DNA of 29,911 bases from DATDVC01 sp964601125 (GCA_964601125.1 CAZRKB010000007.1:1-29911); one strand, 5' to 3'. Shown: positions 7,391 through 15,947, numbered from the stretch's first letter. Made by a program: numbers and translations. The notes: generated from the sequence alone by a model not told the origin.

Positions 7391-8890
7391 CTATATTTCT
7401 TGCCAAGAAAGTATCTCATAATGGTCAGAAGTTAGAGGAAAAGACGGTGGGGGTCCGTAAAGCAGATTGGCGTCATAATTTATAAACCTATCACAATAAC
7501 CTCCTCCAGAGGTCCCACCACAATAGATACTCCCAGCATAGGCAAAACCATAGCGTAAATTACTGGCAATCATCCCATACAAAGTAATCGAGTTTCGAGT
7601 ATGATATGGAGAGCAATTACTGTTATAAGAATACCTCCCCACCCTTCCGTTTTGAGACACGAGCGCAGCGTCAATGCGCAAATCGTTATCAGACTCAAGA
7701 CCGACATTTATATTCCCTTGTGAGATAAGCGCGATAACATCACTACCATCATAATTGGTGTATCTCAGATCGTTATTTACAGTGAGTTGAGGCCTATTAG
7801 CCGGGTTGTCTGGAAAACGACCGTTAGCAATGGTAACCCTGGCGGTGTTTATAGCACCCTCAACCCAAAGATTATCTTCCACAAAAATAAGGCCATTAGC
7901 AGGAATTGCATAAGTACCGACATTTGAAGTATTGTTTACACTCCAAATGCCCCAACCAGATTGATTGGCCGAATTTGTACAGTTACTGTCGCTATATTGA
8001 GAAGTTACCCTCCTTATTGAAAAAGTATCATTTGTGTTTAATACTATCCTATATCCTTGAGAACCAGATGCGGCAAAATATCTGCCGGAAGCTTGAGCGT
8101 CAGATTTCATAGTAGCTAGATCGTTTGTGAGACCAACAAAATCAATAGCTGGGACCGGAAATTGTCTGCCAACTTCAAAAACATCTGGCCTTTGTGGTAC
8201 AGGGTTAGTCGGCGGAGCTTCCAATGGTCTAAAGTTGCCGTTAATACCCGATCCAGGCGGAGGATTAACGTGAGTGTGGACAGCAAATTCATTGCTCCCA
8301 CTATGATCTGGATCATCATAATCAGAGAGCGCGCTGGTAATAATATTATGAGTAAAACCATCAAAGCGTATACCATTATTTGAATGTATAGGCCCAAAAA
8401 CTTCAGTACCAACTCCAAAACGTATTACATCATTTGCGGCTACCGCATATTTGGCGAGAGATGGCTTAGCCATCTCTACCCTTATAGTCCTAGAAACAGA
8501 GGAGCCGGTAGGAGTACCGGTGGATTCGATAACGACTTTAGTTGAGCCGATCGGAGGAGGTGTTATATTTAAACTATACTCACCTACTAAATTACCATCC
8601 TTATCACGCACTTCATGAACATATGGTCCCGGACCACCGGTGCCATCTTGAAAATCCAGAGCATCGTGAGCCAAGTGCCATCTATAATAATCAATGCCTG
8701 ATTCTGCTAGTTGTATGGCCTTTTCCCGCACCAAAAGATCGCGGTTTACTGTGATAGTTATCCGTGTCCAATTCATGATAGCCCCAATGATCACTAAAGC
8801 CACCCCGGCGAAAATTATTATCGGGATTAACAATACGCCCCGCTGAGTTTGAAAGTTGAAAGCCGAAAGCCGAAAGTTTTTTTTGATCAT
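7391..8890 (-). CDS. Large PilX/GspK-like minor pilin, 499 aa
   Basis: The N-terminus has a short basic leader ending in QRG (residues 16-18), then a hydrophobic helix (about 19-41). An amphipathic segment follows (VREKAIQLAESGIDYYRWHL), typical of PilX/GspK-type minor pilins. Like GspK, it has no Glu at position +5. The remaining 430 residues form a beta-rich, Asn/Ser/Gly-rich extracellular domain with several Cys near the C-terminus (CSPYH, YCGG, GYCDR), suggesting disulfides. It is the last gene of the pilus operon; its ATG overlaps the stop of the preceding gene (ATGA). The leader is encoded by a tandem heptamer repeat. It probably belongs to a tip-initiation complex with the two upstream prepilins. 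The exact family assignment is inferred from the N-terminus and gene order; the bulk of the domain is unrecognised. Confidence 0.78.
   Translation of the reverse strand: MIKKNFRLSAFNFQTQRGVLLIPIIIFAGVALVIIGAIMNWTRITITVNRDLLVREKAIQLAESGIDYYRWHLAHDALDFQDGTGGPGPYVHEVRDKDGNLVGEYSLNITPPPIGSTKVVIESTGTPTGSSVSRTIRVEMAKPSLAKYAVAANDVIRFGVGTEVFGPIHSNNGIRFDGFTHNIITSALSDYDDPDHSGSNEFAVHTHVNPPPGSGINGNFRPLEAPPTNPVPQRPDVFEVGRQFPVPAIDFVGLTNDLATMKSDAQASGRYFAASGSQGYRIVLNTNDTFSIRRVTSQYSDSNCTNSANQSGWGIWSVNNTSNVGTYAIPANGLIFVEDNLWVEGAINTARVTIANGRFPDNPANRPQLTVNNDLRYTNYDGSDVIALISQGNINVGLESDNDLRIDAALVSQNGRVGRYSYNSNCSPYHTRNSITLYGMIASNLRYGFAYAGSIYCGGTSGGGYCDRFINYDANLLYGPPPSFPLTSDHYEILSWQEI
8851..8878. repeat. Four tandem heptamers encoding a prepilin leader
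   Basis: On the + strand the units read GAAAGTT, GAAAGCC, GAAAGCC, GAAAGTT without interruption (28 bases). They encode, on the minus strand, part of the cytoplasmic leader (residues about 5-13) of the PilX-like protein. Confidence 0.75.
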
Positions 8891-9483
8891 AGGTTGTCTT
8901 TAAGATTACGCAAAAATACTTGGCTCGTTGCGGTTACCGGCCCCAAAGATTGAACAGGGTCTTTTTCTATTCTAACAGTAATCCTGATTAGTCTAACCTG
9001 GGTAGCCTGCACAGGAATAGTCAGAGGATCGCTTGTGCCAGTAAAACTAGCATCAAAATATTCAAAGGTTGGATCAACACCATTAACAACGTCCCGTATA
9101 AGGGTCAAAACTTGCTCATTGGCCGAATTATAGGTTAGAGGCGAACCGGATGGATTTATAACTCCCTTTTTTAATTCATTCCCTTGTAAGAAATAACGCA
9201 CCTGTTCTTTGTCTGCATCACTGTCAATATTGCTAAAAAAAGTCACGGAGGATGTCGCGACTTGAGAAATAGGATAAGCACCCAGACTAGACGGCGAAAC
9301 ACTTCGCAACTCTTTAACCATGGTTTTTAATATTTTTCGGGCATCAGACTGAGCAGACAAATTTTGCTCTGCAGATCGGTTAAACGAGAAAATGCTCTGT
9401 CCAAAATTCATTACAGCAAGAAATATGCTAGTAAAAATGGCAACTGCGACTATTGTTTCAACTAAGGAAAAGCCCTTTTTCAT
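8887..9483 (-). CDS. PilW/GspJ-like prepilin, 198 aa
   Basis: Minor pilin with a textbook type III signal: the leader MKKG is followed directly by FSLVETIVAVAIFTS, with Glu at +5 of the mature protein and a 20-residue hydrophobic helix. The rest is a beta-rich globular domain of about 170 residues. An upstream in-frame ATG at 9513 was rejected. It would add ten residues before the KKG-F cleavage site, whereas ATG 9483-9481 overlaps the TGA stop of the preceding gene as ATGA, the coupling arrangement used throughout this operon. The gene also overlaps the next one in the same ATGA manner. Likely substrate of prepilin peptidase PilD, which is not in the window, and partner of the flanking large prepilins. 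Confidence 0.85.
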   Translation of the reverse strand: MKKGFSLVETIVAVAIFTSIFLAVMNFGQSIFSFNRSAEQNLSAQSDARKILKTMVKELRSVSPSSLGAYPISQVATSSVTFFSNIDSDADKEQVRYFLQGNELKKGVINPSGSPLTYNSANEQVLTLIRDVVNGVDPTFEYFDASFTGTSDPLTIPVQATQVRLIRITVRIEKDPVQSLGPVTATSQVFLRNLKDNL

Positions 9484-11303
9484 GGTGTCATTAAAATATC
9501 TTGTTTTTGCCAATTATTTTCGGCACTAACATCTAAGATGGTTTGGGTTGAAAATCCGGGAGCAGAAACTTCGAGTGTATAGCCCGGTCCCGACAAATCG
9601 CTAAACAAAACCTGTCCAGGCGGAATACATTCTGATGCGAAAGATATTATGAAATCAGAAACATTTGGAGTAAAGTTTGTATCATCTGTGCTTAAAAATA
9701 TTTTATATCGTATATACCTATCTCCATCATGTAGCGGATTTATATTATTGTCTGTAATTGTGTAAAAACTCCCCGATGTACCGTCTGGTCCCAAATAATT
9801 CCAGCTACCAGTTTCGCATAAAGGAGGATCATTTTCTCCGTTTTGACAATTACTTGTTGCAATTTGAAACTTGACACTGTCTGTGCCAGATTCGACAGGC
9901 TGGTCAGTAGGTAAAATATCCACCCTGCTCCAATTTGACGAAGCGCCAGTATCAAATGTAGAGGAAATCAAAGAGCCGGAAGGAGAGTAATTGCCGAGAG
10001 AGTTTAAAAGCTTTATTTCGCCATCCGGAGAATTTATTTCAATGTTGCCATCCGAAGAATGATACCTAGCTGGATCAGTAAAATTTATCTGACCGGAACC
10101 AAGAGACCAGTCAGTTTGTCTCAAGTAACCTTGATCTGTTACCAAAACTTCTTCAAAAGCGCCTTTAGTTAGAGTAACCGTAGCACCAGAAATGGGTAGC
10201 CCTGTAGCAGCGTCTTTAACACTTACCAGAAGAAAAGCTGTCGGTCCTTGAGCAATCATTAAATCTACATTTTGATTTGAATCTGGCAATATAGAAATCG
10301 GAGAAATTGGATTGGTGCCAGCGAGATAAAAACCTCCAGAAACAGTTGGGTTAAAGACATCCCACTCCAGATCGTCTACGTTATAAAGACCACTCCCATC
10401 TGTAGTAAAATTACCGTCCCACTTTGGAACATCCGGAGTCAGACCAATTAGTTTGGTGCCATTCATGGATACTGGTACATTGGGAACTGCGGCGCATAAA
10501 TTATTTTTGGTACGGACATTGATGTTACTAACCTTGTCTATAATAAAAGAAATTTGTGTAAGCTGTTGAAGCAAGACAGTAGCAGGAAGTTTAATCGGGT
10601 TTGGGTTCCCAACCGACACCGAGTGAGTTTGGTCGGTCGTAAAACCGCTTTTGGTAACAGTAATTTCATAAGAGTTATCAGCCGGCGGAGCATCTACTAT
10701 TTGTAAAAGTCCTTCGTTGTTTGTCTCCTCATTTATAGAAACACTGACTGAAGGATTTTCTACTAAGACGGTAGCTTGCGGTACTGGGTCGCCATTGGCA
10801 TCAAAAACTCTTATGAACAAGGCTCCATTAGTAGAAGCTGATTCGAGATTTTTAGGGGCAACGTTTGCATAGGCCTTGTATGATATGTTTTGTTTACAAT
10901 TACTGCAGTCAACTTCTATTTGTACCATTTTATAATCAGCCGGCGATAAGTCGTTGGGCGTTCCGCCTATGGTTCCATCAAAATCATCGTCTATATTTCT
11001 TACAAATCTTCTCACTTCAAATTGCCTGCCATCAACGACGGTGGTGTATGATGGTTCAAGTACTCCGGCCGGAATTCCCGATATTAGACCGACATCGGCA
11101 AAAGATAAATTTCTTACGAGTTCAAATTCTCCGTTTATCAAATTGGCGGCCGCCACCTTATCTCTCGAGGCAGAAACAAGAAGAGTCATAGAAACAAGTC
11201 CTTGATAAATTGACATTGCTACCAAGGCAAAAATACTTGCAGCAAACACAACCTCAATCAAAGAAAATCCACGCCTATTTATTTTTAAATTATTGAATGG
11301 CAT
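9480..11303 (-). CDS. Giant PilV/GspI-like prepilin with carboxypeptidase-regulatory-like domains, 607 aa
   Basis: The N-terminus carries a prepilin cleavage motif: RRG at about 10-12 followed by FSLIEVVFAASIFALVAMS, with Glu at +5. A pilin-like region (about 50-150) follows. Then come repeated beta-sandwich modules that look like CarboxypepD_reg (transthyretin-like) domains. One starts near residue 160 with the pattern R-V-F-D-A-N-G-D-P-V-P-Q-A-T-V, another near 355 with V-K-D-A-A-T-G-L-P-I-S-G-A-T-V, and a last short one lies near the C-terminus around GPGYTLEVSAPGF. Typical PilV or GspI proteins are 120-200 residues, so this one is three to five times as long. Such modules on a minor pilin suggest an adhesive pilus tip (inference). 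The start overlaps the pilC stop by 14 bases. Confidence 0.85.
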   Translation of the reverse strand: MPFNNLKINRRGFSLIEVVFAASIFALVAMSIYQGLVSMTLLVSASRDKVAAANLINGEFELVRNLSFADVGLISGIPAGVLEPSYTTVVDGRQFEVRRFVRNIDDDFDGTIGGTPNDLSPADYKMVQIEVDCSNCKQNISYKAYANVAPKNLESASTNGALFIRVFDANGDPVPQATVLVENPSVSVSINEETNNEGLLQIVDAPPADNSYEITVTKSGFTTDQTHSVSVGNPNPIKLPATVLLQQLTQISFIIDKVSNINVRTKNNLCAAVPNVPVSMNGTKLIGLTPDVPKWDGNFTTDGSGLYNVDDLEWDVFNPTVSGGFYLAGTNPISPISILPDSNQNVDLMIAQGPTAFLLVSVKDAATGLPISGATVTLTKGAFEEVLVTDQGYLRQTDWSLGSGQINFTDPARYHSSDGNIEINSPDGEIKLLNSLGNYSPSGSLISSTFDTGASSNWSRVDILPTDQPVESGTDSVKFQIATSNCQNGENDPPLCETGSWNYLGPDGTSGSFYTITDNNINPLHDGDRYIRYKIFLSTDDTNFTPNVSDFIISFASECIPPGQVLFSDLSGPGYTLEVSAPGFSTQTILDVSAENNWQKQDILMTP

Positions 11304-12504
11304 CGACGAGAGAATATGTCGGCAACATCATAGCAACAGCAAAAAGGCCAACAGCAACTCCAATAATTACCATGAGGAACGGCTCAATAATAGTGGAGAG
11401 ATCTTTGGTTTTTTGATCTACTTCTGCTTCATAATAATCAGCAATGTTCGCCAGCATCTCGCTCATCTTTCCGGTTTCTTCGCCAACCGCAAGCATTTCG
11501 CCGACAAATACCGGGTACAAATCGCCATTAGAAGCAGAGAGTGATTCTGATAGCTGTTCACCTAATTCAACTTTTTTTGCGGCTTCATCGATAATTTCTT
11601 TGAAATAGTGGTTTTGCAAAACCTTCCCAGTAATATCTAAAGCCGAAACGATGGCAACACCGGAAGAAATGAGCGATGATAGAGTGCGAGCAGTCCTAGC
11701 CGCATTTACTTCCTTTGACATATTTTTAATCATGGGAGTATGTAGAACGATAGTATCTATCATGTCTTGTCCTTTTTTTGTTTTAATCATAGCGGCAAAA
11801 GCAAAACCAATAGCCAAAAGACTGCCAAAAGTGAGCAGTAAATTATTCCTTAGGAAGTCACTCACGGCTATGATTATCCGTGTCGGCAAAGGTAACTCTA
11901 TATTTAAACCTACAAATGTTTCTGTAAGAGTCGGTACCATGTAGACCATGAGTATGATACCTATGATTATCATAATGCATATGATAACCGAAGGGTAAAT
12001 CATGGCGCCCTTTATTTTTTTGGACAGAGCGTGCGATTTTTCCAACTGAGAAGCTATGATGCGTAAAGAGTAGGAAAGTTTTCCAGATTCTTCACCAGCC
12101 TTAACCATGGAAACAAAAAGGCTTGAAAAAACATCGCTCCTGGCTTCCAGAGATTTTGAAAGGGTTTCTCCGGCATTTACAGATTCGGATATAGATTTTA
12201 AAAGTTCTAAAAGATTTTTGTTTCTTGACTGTTTTTGCAAAACAGAAAGAGCGCGAGAAATAGAGAGTCCTGCGTCTATCATCACCGCCATATTTTTAGC
12301 AAAAGCAATTTGCTCCTCTGCGCTTATACCTCGTCCAAAAGAAAAAAATTTTATTAGAGATTTTCGAGATTCAACTTCTTCAACTGAAAGGATCGAGCCG
12401 CTCTCTGACCTAACGGCGGCATACAAATCTCCTTTATCGGGAAAATTTTTTACCTCTTCCTTCTCCTCTCCGTCTTTTAGATATTTATATTTATAAATCG
12501 GCAT
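11290..12504 (-). CDS. pilC: Type IV pilus inner-membrane platform protein (PilC/GspF family)
   Basis: Polytopic platform protein of the pilus machine that couples the ATPase to pilin insertion. It has two GspF/T2SSF domains (about residues 68-190 and 270-392). Each has the repeat pattern of F-A-K-N-M-A-V-M-I-D-A-G and A-R-T-A-R-T-L-S-S-L-I-S-S-G with a downstream G-E-E-S/T-G-K signature. The first domain is followed by two hydrophobic segments (about 167-190 and 220-240) and the second by a C-terminal one (about 370-395). The length of 404 is normal. It begins 13 bases after the pilB stop without an SD, and its stop overlaps the start of the giant prepilin. Expected partner of the adjacent PilB. 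Confidence 0.95.
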   Translation of the reverse strand: MPIYKYKYLKDGEEKEEVKNFPDKGDLYAAVRSESGSILSVEEVESRKSLIKFFSFGRGISAEEQIAFAKNMAVMIDAGLSISRALSVLQKQSRNKNLLELLKSISESVNAGETLSKSLEARSDVFSSLFVSMVKAGEESGKLSYSLRIIASQLEKSHALSKKIKGAMIYPSVIICIMIIIGIILMVYMVPTLTETFVGLNIELPLPTRIIIAVSDFLRNNLLLTFGSLLAIGFAFAAMIKTKKGQDMIDTIVLHTPMIKNMSKEVNAARTARTLSSLISSGVAIVSALDITGKVLQNHYFKEIIDEAAKKVELGEQLSESLSASNGDLYPVFVGEMLAVGEETGKMSEMLANIADYYEAEVDQKTKDLSTIIEPFLMVIIGVAVGLFAVAMMLPTYSLVDAIQ

Positions 12505-12517
12505 ATTGTTAAAAATT

Positions 12518-14269
12518 CTATTCCGACACCACTCTCAAAACTTCTTCGATAGTGGTCAGGCCTTGAGCGGCTTTGAAGATACCATCTTCGAGCATTGTGA
12601 GCATACCTTCTTTTCGAGCTTGAAGTTCGATGTCTTCGGTAGTAGCCCCTTTGATAATTAAATCTTTAACAGCAGAAGAGACGTTTAACACTTCATAGAT
12701 TCCTATACGACCTTTAAAAGCATCTTCTTTGGCATCTTTGTCTGGTTTATAAAATGGCACATTTTCCCACTCATCATTTTTTCCTATTATTTTTTCTTCC
12801 TTTAGAGCCTTGAGCACCATATCCATATCAACGACTTTAGCTATAGAAGCGACTTCAGCTTTAGAGAGATAGTGTTTTTCTTTATTGCTGGCCAACTTCC
12901 TAACAAGTCTTTGCCCTATGACTACATCAATGGTTGAAATTATAAGGAATGGTTCAACTTTCATATCAATAAGCCTTGGAACCGCGCCAGCAGCCGAGTT
13001 AGTATGCAAAGTGGAAAGCACTAAGTGTCCGGTGAGAGAGGCGTTTATAGCGAGTGAGGCTGTTTCTCCATCTCTGATTTCACCCACCATTATCACATCA
13101 GGGTCTTGCCTCACCAAAGTGCGCAAACCCGAAGCAAAAGTTAAACCAATCTCTGGCTTCACCTGCGTTTGATTGATCCTTTTCATTTGGTATTCTACCG
13201 GGTCTTCGATGGTTGAAATGTTGACGTCAGCAGTATTTAAAATATCGATCATGGTATAGAGAGTAGTCGATTTACCGCTACCGGTAGGGCCAGTCGTGAG
13301 TATCATACCGGTGGTGCGCTGGAGAGATTTATGCAAAAGATCCAAACCTTGACCGTGGAAACCCAAAGACTCCAAAGTAAAACCGGAGACTGATTCGCGC
13401 AAAAGCCTCATCACTATCTTTTCCCCATAATAAACGGGTAGTGTCGACACACGGAAGGATACTCTCTCGCCATTCATATCGATTTTAAACCTTCCGTCCT
13501 GAGGCAACCTCTTTTCGTCGAGTCTTAAATTTGAAAGCACTTTAATACGAGCAGCCAAAGAGTGACCAATATGTTTAGGCAAAACCATAGCATCATGCAA
13601 AATACCGTCGATCCTGTATCGCACCAATATTTGGTCCTCAAGTGGCTCAATATGGATATCAGAAGAATTTTGTATTATGGCGTGCTTCAAAAGAGTGTCT
13701 ACGATACGCACCACGGGCAATTCTTCTGCCAACTTTTTAAGGTCGGAGGCCGAGGCTTCTTCCCCCGGTATCTTCTCTGCGATGGTTTTGATTTGATCAG
13801 CCTCGCCTTTTATGAGGTCACCGAAATCATCTTTGAGATTTTTTTGATACTGGATCAGGACAGAGCGCATCGATTCGGAGTCGGTAAGACGCGGCAATAT
13901 TTTTAGACCGACTTTTTTCTTTATTGAGTTAAGTGCCTGCAGGTCGTCAGTATCAAGCATCGCCACTTCTAAAGAACCTTCCTTTTTTTCAAAGGCTATT
14001 ATATTGTGCTTCCTGGCTATAGGTTCTGGAATGAGGTTTAGGATGTCTCGATTGAGAGTCTGGCCTTTTAAGTTAACGAAGGGTATGCCTAATATGTAGG
14101 CTTGAATGCGACGCAAGTCGTCATCGCTAAATTTGCCTTTCTGTACGAGTACGTTGCTTAAGGGTTTCTTTTTTGACTTGGCCTCTTTCTCTACTTCCTC
14201 AACTTCTGATTTGGAAATGAGTCCGGCGTCAATAATAAAATCTTTTATTTGCGCATCTTCTACGTGCAT
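12518..14269 (-). CDS. pilB: Type IV pilus assembly ATPase PilB, lacking the zinc-binding cysteines
   Basis: Hexameric extension ATPase that powers pilus assembly on the cytoplasmic side. An N-terminal MshEN-like region (about 1-140) precedes the GspE/PilB ATPase core. Core motifs are Walker A GPTGSGKST (327-335), the Asp box near 353-360 (TIEDPVEY), Walker B DVIMVGEIRDGE (391-402) and the His box LSTLHTNSA (418-426). In most PilB/GspE proteins a tetracysteine zinc site lies between R-L-x-x-x-L and the G-R-x-G-I-Y-E-V motif. Here that segment (about 455-520) is helical and charged, and the whole 583-residue protein contains no cysteine. The first gene of the operon, with an extended -10 TATAAT promoter about 30 bases upstream. 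No SD is visible. Confidence 0.96.
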   Translation of the reverse strand: MHVEDAQIKDFIIDAGLISKSEVEEVEKEAKSKKKPLSNVLVQKGKFSDDDLRRIQAYILGIPFVNLKGQTLNRDILNLIPEPIARKHNIIAFEKKEGSLEVAMLDTDDLQALNSIKKKVGLKILPRLTDSESMRSVLIQYQKNLKDDFGDLIKGEADQIKTIAEKIPGEEASASDLKKLAEELPVVRIVDTLLKHAIIQNSSDIHIEPLEDQILVRYRIDGILHDAMVLPKHIGHSLAARIKVLSNLRLDEKRLPQDGRFKIDMNGERVSFRVSTLPVYYGEKIVMRLLRESVSGFTLESLGFHGQGLDLLHKSLQRTTGMILTTGPTGSGKSTTLYTMIDILNTADVNISTIEDPVEYQMKRINQTQVKPEIGLTFASGLRTLVRQDPDVIMVGEIRDGETASLAINASLTGHLVLSTLHTNSAAGAVPRLIDMKVEPFLIISTIDVVIGQRLVRKLASNKEKHYLSKAEVASIAKVVDMDMVLKALKEEKIIGKNDEWENVPFYKPDKDAKEDAFKGRIGIYEVLNVSSAVKDLIIKGATTEDIELQARKEGMLTMLEDGIFKAAQGLTTIEEVLRVVSE

Positions 14270-14301
14270 AACAAATTATTTACCAAAATAAATTTATTAT
14301 T

Positions 14302-14310
14302 ATTATAGCA
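14302..14310 (-). promoter_or_regulatory. Extended -10 promoter of the pilus operon
   Basis: The minus strand reads TGCTATAAT (14310-14302): a consensus -10 hexamer with an extended TGn element. The -35 region is weak (TCGACA with a 15-base spacer, or TCTCGA with 17). A start near 14295 would leave a leader of about 25 bases. Confidence 0.6.
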
Positions 14311-14340
14311 AATAAAATTTTATGTCGAGAGAAAAAACGT

Positions 14341-14892
14341 TTATATCTCAAGATTTCCGTTTCGTCTCATCCTAGTTCCATTCCTCGGACTTCCCAGAAG
14401 AAACTTTTTTGGATTTCCATCAAGATCAATGAAGTCATCAGCCGCCTCTAAGAGACGGGCAGAAGTTGATTTGCCAAAAGAAGCAACCTCAACCTGGCAT
14501 CCTTGATTTTTTAGATATTCCACAAGCGGCACGAAATCGCCGTCGCCAGTTACCAGAACGATGGCGTCGAGTTTAGGAGCAAGCTTTATAGCATCAACTG
14601 CCAAACCAACATCCCAATCGCCTTTTTTAGCTCCTCCGGCAAAAACTTGCAGGTTTTTTGTTTTAGTTTCAATGCCCATTTTCTCGAGAGCTTCGAAAAA
14701 ATTCCTCTCCTCGCCAGTTTCAGTGGTTACTACGTAAGCGACTGCGCGTGTTAAGTATCTCCCCGCAAGAGCCTCTTTCACCACTTGGTCGAAATTAACT
14801 TTAGCTTTATAAATATTTTTCGCGCTGTGATATAAATTTTGAGTATCTATAAAAATACCAACGCGTTGGTTCTTTTGTTTAATTACTGCCAT
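14341..14892 (-). CDS. NYN-domain (LabA/DUF88-like) putative nuclease, 183 aa
   Basis: PIN-like NYN-domain protein. The metal-binding acidic residues are in place: D16 in GIFIDTQNL, D92/D94 and D100 in KKGDWDVGLAVDAI, and D117 and D119 in LVTGDGDF. These fit the LabA/DUF88 group, which are Mg-dependent ribonuclease-like domains; the substrate is unknown. After the domain (about 10-155) the C-terminus is a basic, flexible tail (R-N-G-T-R-M-R-R-N) that might bind RNA. It lies between rpsO and pilB on the same strand. A 103-base very AT-rich spacer separates it from rpsO, so co-transcription is possible but not certain. No SD. Confidence 0.88.
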   Translation of the reverse strand: MAVIKQKNQRVGIFIDTQNLYHSAKNIYKAKVNFDQVVKEALAGRYLTRAVAYVVTTETGEERNFFEALEKMGIETKTKNLQVFAGGAKKGDWDVGLAVDAIKLAPKLDAIVLVTGDGDFVPLVEYLKNQGCQVEVASFGKSTSARLLEAADDFIDLDGNPKKFLLGSPRNGTRMRRNGNLEI

Positions 14893-14995
14893 TTTTTAAA
14901 AATTAAAATATTAAAAGATTGAAATATTGAAAATTAAAGACAAATCAAAAATAATAAAAAATTTAAAATCTTTAAATTTTCACTCTTTCAATTTA

Positions 14996-15268
14996 CTAAG
15001 AAGCTTTCTTGAGTCCAAGCTTCTTAACTATTGCATTGTACCTCTTCGCGTCTTTCTTTTCCAAGTATTTCATATGAGACTTCCTCTGCGCCACCAAACC
15101 CAAAAGGCCTCTGCGAGAGTGTTTATCCTTTTTGTTCTTTTTAAGATGTGAGGAAAGATCGTCGATCCTGCGTGAAAGCATGGCAATTTGGACTTCTGGA
15201 GAACCAGTGTCGGTATCGTGCCTTTTGGTTTCTTTTATTATTCTTTGTTTTTTGTTCTTGGTTAACAT
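14996..15268 (-). CDS. rpsO: 30S ribosomal protein S15
   Basis: Primary 16S rRNA-binding protein of the small-subunit platform. The full 90-residue length matches the family. Conserved features include H17, the D-T-G-S-P-E-V-Q stretch (20-27), the L-S-x-R-I-x-x-L-x-x-H-L-K segment (31-43) and the D-x-H-S-R-R-G-L motif (48-55). The ATG at 15268 has no SD. A promoter lies about 40 bases upstream, and a 12-bp perfect palindrome sits at the predicted transcription start. The gene diverges from the orphan gene at 15423. Confidence 0.97.
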   Translation of the reverse strand: MLTKNKKQRIIKETKRHDTDTGSPEVQIAMLSRRIDDLSSHLKKNKKDKHSRRGLLGLVAQRKSHMKYLEKKDAKRYNAIVKKLGLKKAS

Positions 15269-15307
15269 TGAAATTTTGTTATTTTTACGCGTTTCCGGTA
15301 CCGGATA

Positions 15308-15336
15308 AGCATATCATAAAAGCAAATTTTGCGCAA
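15308..15336 (-). promoter_or_regulatory. Promoter of rpsO
   Basis: Minus strand -35 TTGCGC (15336-15331), 17-base spacer, -10 TATGCT (15313-15308). The predicted start is near 15301, inside the perfect palindrome TCCGGTACCGGA (15294-15305), a possible operator. Confidence 0.55.
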
Positions 15337-15377
15337 CCACCGGCGACCACTCACCCAAAACCGTCCATAATCAAAAT

Positions 15378-15417
15378 TTGACATAATTAAAATATTGGTT
15401 TAGAATACAAAAGGAGG
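15378..15417 (+). promoter_or_regulatory. Consensus promoter and strong Shine-Dalgarno of the 15423 orphan gene
   Basis: -35 TTGACA (15378-15383), 17-base spacer, -10 TAGAAT (15401-15406), then AAAAGGAGG (15409-15417) five bases before the ATG. This SD is near-perfect, unlike those of the core genes in the window, which mostly lack one. The -10 to SD distance is only two bases, so the transcript would begin within or close to the SD if the usual 7-base rule held; the exact start is uncertain. Confidence 0.65.
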
Positions 15418-15422
15418 CAAAC

Positions 15423-15872
15423 ATGACGCTGACACATTTTTTCTGGATAGCAATTTTCGCTATCCTGTCCTTCTGCCCTTTCGCCCTATGGAAAAAGGCG
15501 AAAAAAATCCTGGCACGCAGGAAAAACGCCAGGATGATCCGTGAGCAAAGGGAGGAACAACTCGAGGTGCTAAGCAAACAAACCGCATTGGCAGAAAGAG
15601 TTCACAACGAACTCATCAAGGCAGCCAAAGAAAACAAGGAGGGTTTGCATCTGTTTGGGCAGTGCAGGAAAGAAATGGGTTACCACCTAAAGGTGACCAA
15701 CAGACAATCTGAGAGCTTAGTGCAGTTAAGTATTAACTTGCTGCAACGTAACCCGATCACCATACACTTGGGTCCAAGAAAGGACCTGTCATACCCATCA
15801 ATCGAAGAATTCGAGACAAGGGTGATTGGAGAGTTAGCTGCAAGCGTAAGAAAATACAGACCTGAGCACTAA
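15423..15872 (+). CDS. Orphan single-pass membrane protein with coiled coil, 149 aa
   Basis: No family recognised. An N-terminal hydrophobic segment (about residues 4-22, F-W-I-A-I-F-A-I-L-S-F-C-P-F-A-L-W) is followed at once by a strongly basic stretch, K-K-A-K-K-I-L-A-R-R-K. This predicts an N-out/C-in anchor by the positive-inside rule. Residues about 38-75 are charged and helical (probable coiled coil). The C-terminal half is soluble. The start is fixed by the SD five bases upstream. It is a complete one-gene unit with its own promoter and terminator, placed between rpsO and the recombinase. Confidence 0.75.
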   Translation: MTLTHFFWIAIFAILSFCPFALWKKAKKILARRKNARMIREQREEQLEVLSKQTALAERVHNELIKAAKENKEGLHLFGQCRKEMGYHLKVTNRQSESLVQLSINLLQRNPITIHLGPRKDLSYPSIEEFETRVIGELAASVRKYRPEH

Positions 15873-15883
15873 TCCGCCAATTT

Positions 15884-15925
15884 AGGGCCCCGCGACAATG
15901 CGTCGCGAGGGTCCTTTCTGTTTTT
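15884..15925 (+). terminator. Strong intrinsic terminator after the 15423 orphan gene
   Basis: The 5' arm AGGGCCCCGCGAC (15884-15896) and 3' arm GTCGCG-A-GGGTCCT (15902-15915, one bulged A) form a 13-bp stem with one G-U pair over a 5-base loop. TTCTGTTTTT follows. Confidence 0.85.
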
Positions 15926-15947
15926 ATACAATTACAAGTTTTGATTA

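Noticed and set aside
9484..9513. Longer start for the PilW-like prepilin
   Set aside because: It would bury the MKKG-F cleavage motif behind ten extra residues and lose the ATGA overlap that couples it to the preceding gene.
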